The position numbers were made by a program, and so were the translations under genes. From assembly GCA_035263125.1 (NCBI GenBank), contig DATFRP010000097.1, positions 1 through 64,000 of the forward strand: 64,000 bases of DNA. The letters are read 5' to 3'. This DNA is from Gp6-AA40 sp035263125 (GTDB lineage: Bacteria; Acidobacteriota; Vicinamibacteria; Vicinamibacterales; UBA2999). Shown piece by piece: positions 59,433-64,000 of this stretch (within the stretch, counting starts at the first letter, position 1; every line of letters begins with the position of its first letter). The notes beneath the pieces were generated by a model, which was given only the letters and a program-made list of their open reading frames with translations, was not told where the DNA came from and made no database searches.

Positions 59433-61055
59433 ATGTCGACTGCTGCCCGGATTCCACAACCCACTAACGACATCAACAGGGGATATCTCCCTGGCTCCCC
59501 CGAACGCAACGAGCTGAAGGCACGTCTGGCTCAGATGTCGTCCGAGCGTGTCGACATCCCGATTGTCATCGGTGGTTGCGAAGTGCGTACGAGTCGTGTC
59601 GAACAATCCGTCATGCCGCACGACCATCGGCATGTCCTCGGCGAGTGGCACGTTGCGGATGGGGCGCAGGTGCAGCAGGCGATCGATGCGGCGATGAAAG
59701 CGTCTCGCGAATGGGCGACCTGGCCGTTTCAGGATCGCGCCGCGGTCTTCCTCCGCGCCGCCGAATTGCTGACCACGACCTGGCGCTCGACGCTCAACGC
59801 CGCGACGATGCTCGGGCAGTCGAAGACGGTGATTCAGGCGGAGATCGATTCCGCGTCGGAGCTGATCGACTTCTGGCGGTTCAACCCCCACTACGCTCAG
59901 GAGCTGTACGGCGAGCAGCCGCTCAGCAGCCACGTGATGTGGAACCGGTCGGAGTACCGAGCGCTCGAGGGGTTCGTCTACGCGGTGACGCCGTTCAACT
60001 TCACGTCGATCGCCGGCAACCTTCCGACCGCGCCGGCGTTGATGGGGAATACCGTCGTGTGGAAGCCGGCGTCGAGCGCGATGCTGAGCGCCCATTACAT
60101 CGTCCGCCTGCTGGAGGCGGCTGGACTTCCGCCTGGTGTCATCAACTTCGTGCCGGGCGACGCGGCGCAGATCTCGGCGCTGCTGCTCGACTCGCCTCAC
60201 CTGGCGGGCGTGCACTTCACCGGCAGCACCGCCGTGTTCAACTCGATGTGGAAGCGTGTCGGTGACAACGCTGGGAAGTACACCGGCTATCCACGGCTGG
60301 TCGGCGAGACCGGCGGCAAGGATTTCATCATCGCGCACCCCTCGGCCGATCCGCAGGAGCTCGCGGTGGCGATGGCGCGGGGCGCGTTCGAGTATCAGGG
60401 GCAGAAGTGTTCGGCCGCCAGCCGCGTCTACGTGCCGAAGTCGATGTGGGCCGACGTGAAGGATCGCGTCGTCGCGATGATGCGTGAGATGAAGATGGGC
60501 GATGTCGCCGATTTCCGCACGTTCATGGGCGCGGTGATCGACAGGAAGTCGTTCACGAAGATCTCGACCTACCTCGAGGACGCACGCAAGAACGCGACGA
60601 TCGTTCAAGGGGGCGGCGCCAAAGACGATGTGGGGTACTTCGTCGAGCCGACGCTGGTCGAGACGAAGGACCCGGCGTATCGTCTGATGTGCGAGGAAAT
60701 CTTCGGTCCGGTGCTGACTGCCTACGCGTACTCGGACGAGCGATGGGCCGAGACACTGGCCATCGTCGATCGAACATCGCCGTACGCGCTCACCGGCGCC
60801 GTGTTCGCCCGCGATCGGGCGGCAATTCAGCAGGCGACCACCGCGCTGCGGAACGCTGCGGGAAACTTCTACATCAACGACAAGCCCACCGGTGCGGTGG
60901 TCGGCCAACAACCCTTCGGCGGCGCGCGCGCGTCAGGCACGAACGACAAGGCGGGATCGAAGCTGAATCTCACGCGCTGGGTGAGCGCGCGGACGATCAA
61001 GGAAACGTTCTCGCCGCCGCGAGATTACCGATACGGGTACATGGCAGAGGAATGA
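59433..61055 (+). CDS. pruA: L-glutamate gamma-semialdehyde (1-pyrroline-5-carboxylate) dehydrogenase
   Basis: 540 residues, the P5C dehydrogenase length. Begins with GYLPGSPERNELKARLAQMSS, the extended N-terminus of the ALDH4 (PruA/RocA) family. EGFVYAVTPFNFTSIAGNLPTAPALMGNTVVWKPA is the NAD-binding part; the general base Glu is in LVGETGGKDFIIAH and the nucleophile Cys in FEYQGQKCSAASRVYVP; CEEIFGPVLTAYAY and the end PTGAVVGQQPFGGARASGTNDKAG are typical. It oxidises glutamate semialdehyde from proline or arginine breakdown to glutamate with NAD+. No proline dehydrogenase gene is adjacent. Confidence 0.95.
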   Translation: MSTAARIPQPTNDINRGYLPGSPERNELKARLAQMSSERVDIPIVIGGCEVRTSRVEQSVMPHDHRHVLGEWHVADGAQVQQAIDAAMKASREWATWPFQDRAAVFLRAAELLTTTWRSTLNAATMLGQSKTVIQAEIDSASELIDFWRFNPHYAQELYGEQPLSSHVMWNRSEYRALEGFVYAVTPFNFTSIAGNLPTAPALMGNTVVWKPASSAMLSAHYIVRLLEAAGLPPGVINFVPGDAAQISALLLDSPHLAGVHFTGSTAVFNSMWKRVGDNAGKYTGYPRLVGETGGKDFIIAHPSADPQELAVAMARGAFEYQGQKCSAASRVYVPKSMWADVKDRVVAMMREMKMGDVADFRTFMGAVIDRKSFTKISTYLEDARKNATIVQGGGAKDDVGYFVEPTLVETKDPAYRLMCEEIFGPVLTAYAYSDERWAETLAIVDRTSPYALTGAVFARDRAAIQQATTALRNAAGNFYINDKPTGAVVGQQPFGGARASGTNDKAGSKLNLTRWVSARTIKETFSPPRDYRYGYMAEE

Positions 61056-61458
61056 CTCTCGACGGCGGAGCTAACGAGCAAGATCAGGCGGAGGGTCTAG
61101 AAGGCAAGAGCCGACTCCGATTGCGCCAACCAGGTTGACGCATCCTTGCGAGCGGCGATCCGCTCGCCGGCCAATGGCGTCTCCAGCGGCGACCTGACGC
61201 ACCGTCGCGGCTCCCCCGTCGCAAGAGTCTGACGCTGTTGCTCCTCCCTCCGCCGCTCGCGGCGCTTGCGACGCCATTGGCGACTATCGCGTGCGCGGCT
61301 CGCTCCACGCCGCGCTCCAGGATGCATCAACCTGGCCGGCGCAACTGTATGCGCGAGACATGACCAGTCACGAATCAGCCAGCTGGGTGCTGGCAGGTTT
61401 GGGAGGCGGCCACGGTCGCGCGCCCTCCCTGATCTCTTTGATCCGCCCGATGACGCGT
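61056..61458. other. 403-nt convergent intergenic region with an imperfect inverted repeat
   Basis: No convincing gene: short open frames on both strands are Arg/Ala-rich and lack ribosome sites. Arms at 61130-61145 and 61320-61335 match in inverted orientation at 15 of 16 positions, and inner blocks 61170-61180 and 61271-61281 are perfectly complementary, with weaker pairing between them. The arms thus span about 50-70 nt each with a loop near 61182-61268. It may be a decayed mobile element or a structured RNA; the sequence does not decide. Confidence 0.5.
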
Positions 61459-62265
61459 CTATTGGATCTTCACCAGCTCGATATCGAACACGAGCATGCC
61501 GCGCGGGCCGTCGCCTCTGCCCTGATACGCGAGGTTCTCCGGGATCCAGAAGCGCATCCGCTGGCCTTCGGACATCATCCCGACGCCTTCCGTCCATCCT
61601 TTGATCACTTCGTCGAGGCGCATCTCCACAGGCTGTCCGCGCGTCACCGAGCTGTCGAACATCCGGCCATCGGTCGTCCACCCGGTGTAATGCACGAGCA
61701 CCTGTGAGAACGGGCTCGGGCGTCGCGAGCCGCCGCTGCCTGGACGCAGCTCCTTGTACGCGAGACCGCTGGCGGTTTTCTTGGCGTCGGCGGGTGGTGC
61801 TTTCACGTCGGGCGGCGGGATCAGCGGCGACGGACGCGTGTCGATGAGCTCGATATCGAAGACCACCGTGCCCGTGGGGCGCCCCGACTGCCCTTTGTAC
61901 GCGAGCTCCTGCGGTACCCAGCAGCGACGGATTTCGCTGACGGTCATGAGCAGCACGCACTCTCTCCATCCCGCCATCACCTTGTCGAGCGGGAAGGTCG
62001 ACGGCTTGCCGCGGACGACGGAGCTGTCGAACATGAGGCCGTCGCTGCGCCATCCCGTGTAGTCCACCGTGACGACGTCGGTTGCCGCGGGCTTCTCCTG
62101 GCTGGAGCCTGCCCTCACGATCTTCGAGATGAGCCCGGTCGGGCTCTTCACGGCATCGTTCGGCGGAGCGCCCAGGTCGGACGGTGGAGGAATGATGGCC
62201 GGGGACTGGGCGAACGCAGTGGCCGCGGGGGCGAACAGCAGGAGTGTGAGGACAAGTAGGCGCAT
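61459..62265 (-). CDS. Tandem-domain FKBP-type peptidyl-prolyl isomerase, exported
   Basis: 268 residues with a signal peptide (MRLLVLTLLLFAPAATAFAQ). Two FKBP domains: about 42-142 (VTVDYTGWRSDGLMFDSSVVRGKPSTFPLDKVMAGWRECV...RRCWVPQELAYKG...GTVVFDIELIDT) and about 165-267 (VLVHYTGWTTDGRMFDSSVTRGQPVEMRLDEVIKGWTEGVGMMSEGQRMRFWIPENLAYQG...GMLVFDIELV). The usual key residues (Y, F-D-S-S, Trp of GW, FDIEL) are kept in both; the first has a shorter loop. A periplasmic folding helper. It is 58 nt downstream of the odhB gene on the same strand, with a hairpin between. Confidence 0.93.
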   Translation of the reverse strand: MRLLVLTLLLFAPAATAFAQSPAIIPPPSDLGAPPNDAVKSPTGLISKIVRAGSSQEKPAATDVVTVDYTGWRSDGLMFDSSVVRGKPSTFPLDKVMAGWRECVLLMTVSEIRRCWVPQELAYKGQSGRPTGTVVFDIELIDTRPSPLIPPPDVKAPPADAKKTASGLAYKELRPGSGGSRRPSPFSQVLVHYTGWTTDGRMFDSSVTRGQPVEMRLDEVIKGWTEGVGMMSEGQRMRFWIPENLAYQGRGDGPRGMLVFDIELVKIQ

Positions 62266-62282
62266 ATCTTTGTGACGCTCGA

Positions 62283-62303
62283 GGTCCGGCTGATGGCCGG
62301 ACC
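62283..62303. repeat. GC hairpin GGTCCGGC/GCCGGACC
   Basis: GGTCCGGC (62283-62290), loop TGATG, GCCGGACC (62296-62303). It has the same arms as the hairpin at 7705-7724 and lies between odhB and the FKBP gene, where it could reduce read-through. Confidence 0.75.
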
Positions 62304-62323
62304 GCGCGTCTTCGGTCCGTAGT

Positions 62324-63538
62324 CTACCCTTCGAGCAGAAGGTTGCCGGGATCTTCGATGTAGTGCTTGATCTTGACGAGGAACTGCACCGCCTCGCGTC
62401 CGTCGACGATGCGGTGGTCGTAGGATAACGCGATGTACATCATCGGGCGGATCACCGGCTGCCCGTTCACGGGCACCACGCGATCCTGGATCTTGTGCAG
62501 CCCCAGGATGCCGACCTGCGGCGGGTTCAGAATCGGCGTGCTCATGAGCGATCCGAAGACGCCGCCGTTGGTGATCGTGAAGGTGCCGCCGCGCAGGTCC
62601 TCCAGCGTCAACGTGCCATCCTTGGCCTTCGCGGCGTAGTCGCGGATCGCGGTCTCGACCTGCGGGAACGTCATCCGATCCGCGTCGCGCAGCACCGGCA
62701 CGACGAGCCCGCCTTCGGCGCCCACGGCCATGCCGATGTCGTAGTAGTGCTTGTAGAGGATTTCGTCGCCCTGGATCTCCGCGTTGAGCGCGGGAAACGA
62801 CCGCAGCGCCGCTATCGACGCCTTGACGAAGAACGATGCGATGCCGAGCCCGACGCCGAAGTCCTTCTTGAAGGACTCCTTCTGCCGCTCGCGAAGCGCC
62901 ATCACCGCCGACATGTCGACCTCGTTGAAGGTGGTCAACATCGCGGCGGCGTGCTGGGCTTCGACCAGCCGTCGCGCGATCGTCTGACGACGCTTCGACA
63001 TGCGCACACGTTCCTCGGACCTGTCGCCCGTCGGCGCGAGTGGCCTTGCGCGGGCCGGTGCGATCCTGCTGTCGCTGGTTGGTGCGATCCTGCTGTCGGT
63101 TGCCGGTGCGGGTCTGTTCTCGCGTGTCGGTGCGATGGTGGCTTCGCTGGTCGGTGCGGGACGAGCTTCGCTCGTCGGTGCGATCCTGGTGTCGCTGGTT
63201 GGTGCAATCCGGCTTTCGGCTGTCGGTGCGGGTGCTGGTGCTGTCGCAGCGACGGATTTCTTCGAGCCGTTTCCGCTCGGTGGCGTCGATGCGACTCCCC
63301 CGGCGCTTTCATCGATGACGCCCAGCACTTCGCCGATCTTGACGTCGTCCCCTTCCTTGCGCGCGATGCTGGCGATGACACCGGGCTTGTCGGCGTTGAC
63401 TTCGAGATCGACCTTTTCGGTTTCGAGATGCACGACCGGTTCGCCGACTTCGACGCGGTCGCCCGCTTTCTTCAGCCAGCGCGAGATGCGCGCTTCGACG
63501 ACCGACTCACCCAGTTCCGGAACCACGATGTTGGACAT
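62324..63538 (-). CDS. odhB: Dihydrolipoamide succinyltransferase, E2 of 2-oxoglutarate dehydrogenase
   Basis: 404 residues. The lipoyl domain (1-75: VPELGESVVEARISRWLKKAGDRVEVGEPVVHLETEKVDLEV) carries the lipoyl lysine Lys42. The catalytic domain (about 178-404) has RMSKRRQTIARRLVEAQHAAAMLTTFNEVDMSAVMALRERQKESF and the active-site LSYDHRIVDGREAVQFLVKIK. Between them residues 106-169 are an array of eight-residue repeats (TSDTRIAP, TSEARPAP, TSDSRIAP and variants), and I see no peripheral subunit-binding domain (no ASPAVRRLA-type helix or GTGxxGRI). It follows sucA by 9 nt in one operon. Confidence 0.93.
   Translation of the reverse strand: MSNIVVPELGESVVEARISRWLKKAGDRVEVGEPVVHLETEKVDLEVNADKPGVIASIARKEGDDVKIGEVLGVIDESAGGVASTPPSGNGSKKSVAATAPAPAPTAESRIAPTSDTRIAPTSEARPAPTSEATIAPTRENRPAPATDSRIAPTSDSRIAPARARPLAPTGDRSEERVRMSKRRQTIARRLVEAQHAAAMLTTFNEVDMSAVMALRERQKESFKKDFGVGLGIASFFVKASIAALRSFPALNAEIQGDEILYKHYYDIGMAVGAEGGLVVPVLRDADRMTFPQVETAIRDYAAKAKDGTLTLEDLRGGTFTITNGGVFGSLMSTPILNPPQVGILGLHKIQDRVVPVNGQPVIRPMMYIALSYDHRIVDGREAVQFLVKIKHYIEDPGNLLLEG
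63032..63223. repeat. 24-bp coding minisatellite in odhB
   Basis: About eight copies of a 24-bp unit that encodes (T/A)-S-x-x-R-I/P-A-P. Variation between copies is mostly in the second to fifth residues; the A-P end is constant. It encodes the inter-domain linker of the E2 protein. Confidence 0.8.
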
Positions 63539-63547
63539 AGAGAGCTT

Positions 63548-64000
63548 TCAGCGCTTGGAGCCGGTCAGGCTGCGGGCGGGCTTCGAGAGCACCTTCGGCG
63601 ATTCGGCCGGATGGCTGTCGAGATCGAACGCGCGCTCGACGATCGCCCGCTGATTGAGCTGGTGCCACGCCGACGATCCTTCCGACGGACTCGCGCTGCG
63701 TGCGCGCCCGATGTAGCGCAGCCGGCAGCGATCGGCGATCAGCTCTTCGAGCAGCGGGCGCATGTACTCCCAGGCGCCCATGTTCTCCGGTTCTTCCTGC
63801 AACCAGACGACGTCGCGCAGCGAGGGATAACCGTCCAGGACCTCCTGGAGCGCCACGACCGGGAAGGGCGCGAGCTGCTCGACGCGAACGACCGCGACAT
63901 CGGATGCCGCGTGGCGCCGCTCGCTGGTCATCAGATCGACGTAGACCTTGCCGCTGCACAGGACGACGCGTTTGACCCCCCTGGCGCGGACGCCTACGTC
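63548..64000 (-). CDS. sucA: 2-oxoglutarate dehydrogenase E1, C-terminal 150 residues (partial)
   Basis: The frame is open from the window edge to the stop at 63548. It begins DVGVRARGVKRVVLCSGKVYVDLMTSER, the conserved segment of the E1 C-terminal domain, then VAVVRVEQLAPFPVVALQEVLDGYPSLRDVVWLQEEPENMGAWEYMRPLLEEL and RLRYIGRARSASPSEGSSAWHQLNQRAIVERAFDL (the SASPSxGS...HxxEQ-like ending of SucA). The rest of the gene lies outside. It decarboxylates 2-oxoglutarate with thiamine diphosphate and reductively succinylates the E2 lipoyl lysine. Stop to odhB start is 9 nt. Confidence 0.93.
   Translation of the reverse strand, partial: DVGVRARGVKRVVLCSGKVYVDLMTSERRHAASDVAVVRVEQLAPFPVVALQEVLDGYPSLRDVVWLQEEPENMGAWEYMRPLLEELIADRCRLRYIGRARSASPSEGSSAWHQLNQRAIVERAFDLDSHPAESPKVLSKPARSLTGSKR

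Noticed and set aside
59355..60911. A long minus-strand frame continuing upstream of DUF4159
   Set aside because: It runs antisense through the P5C dehydrogenase gene; the signal peptide at 59354 marks the true start.
63030..63230. Regular repeats considered as a CRISPR array
   Set aside because: The 24-bp units are directly tandem with no spacers and encode a protein linker.

Overview
The window is GC-rich, densely coded, single-chromosome-type bacterial DNA. The gene content points to Acidobacteriota, probably class Vicinamibacteria. Evidence: a TIGR03435-type protein behind a PadR regulator (5980-7636), an ADOP-type (acidobacterial duplicated orphan permease) FtsX-like permease (22858-25482), three tandem secreted carboxypeptidase-regulatory-domain proteins (10637-15770), and several secreted proteins of a style common in that class. 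I see no rRNA, tRNA, CRISPR array, integrase, transposase or prophage gene. The assignment is inference from family content, not from a marker gene.

Layout. 1-10.5 kb: edge of a secreted protein, DUF3052, an ECF sigma/anti-sigma-like operon, Uma2, an M1 aminopeptidase lipoprotein, the PadR operon with a readable promoter/operator, a PEP-mutase-like lyase, an orphan microcompartment shell protein, a DinB/YfiT protein and a GNAT. 10.6-20.5 kb: three paralogous secreted proteins, then two PYROXD2-like flavoproteins bracketing a BON protein and a Gln-rich protein. 20.6-31.3 kb: EF-P of the PTARGG-loop type, an MFS carrier, ADOP permease, a GcvT-like protein, DoxX, an FAD-linked oxidase, a kynureninase-like enzyme, and a beta-propeller/cytochrome c pair. 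31.3-45.2 kb: tryptophan 2,3-dioxygenase, a membrane-anchored MutS-like ATPase, a MocR regulator, DUF2461, type II topoisomerase A and B subunits about 4.7 kb apart, FabG-like SDR, amidohydrolase, and an NYN-LOTUS protein just before the topoisomerase B gene. 45.2-64 kb: PQQ-type sugar dehydrogenase, a double-kinase hybrid sensor, a Tat phospholipase C, a class IV aminotransferase, a cytochrome c-copper monooxygenase-like protein, MATE, a four-helix-bundle protein in a repeat-bounded cassette, DUF4159, P5C dehydrogenase, tandem FKBP, and the 2-oxoglutarate dehydrogenase E2-E1 genes.

Metabolic links visible here are amino-acid catabolism (tryptophan dioxygenase, kynureninase-like enzyme, P5C dehydrogenase, GcvT-like protein) feeding the TCA cycle (sucA-odhB), plus secreted or periplasmic redox proteins.

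The most distinctive signal is intergenic. Nearly every gap, especially between convergent genes, carries a palindromic element: (i) long hairpins starting GTAATGGGGTCGG or GAATTGGGGTCGG, (ii) GC-rich hairpins preceded by GTAGG whose arm sequences differ but stay self-complementary, and (iii) inverted arrays of degenerate 7-bp repeats (KCAAAAT, GGAATCA, GGTCAAA). Several supply the stop codon of the neighbouring gene. One KCAAAAT pair brackets a four-helix-bundle gene with a strongly folded leader (57942-58511), and an empty version of the same inverted array lies at 10543-10634. A second pattern is a TANNNT hexamer 6-9 nt before start codons that lack a Shine-Dalgarno, suggesting leaderless mRNAs.
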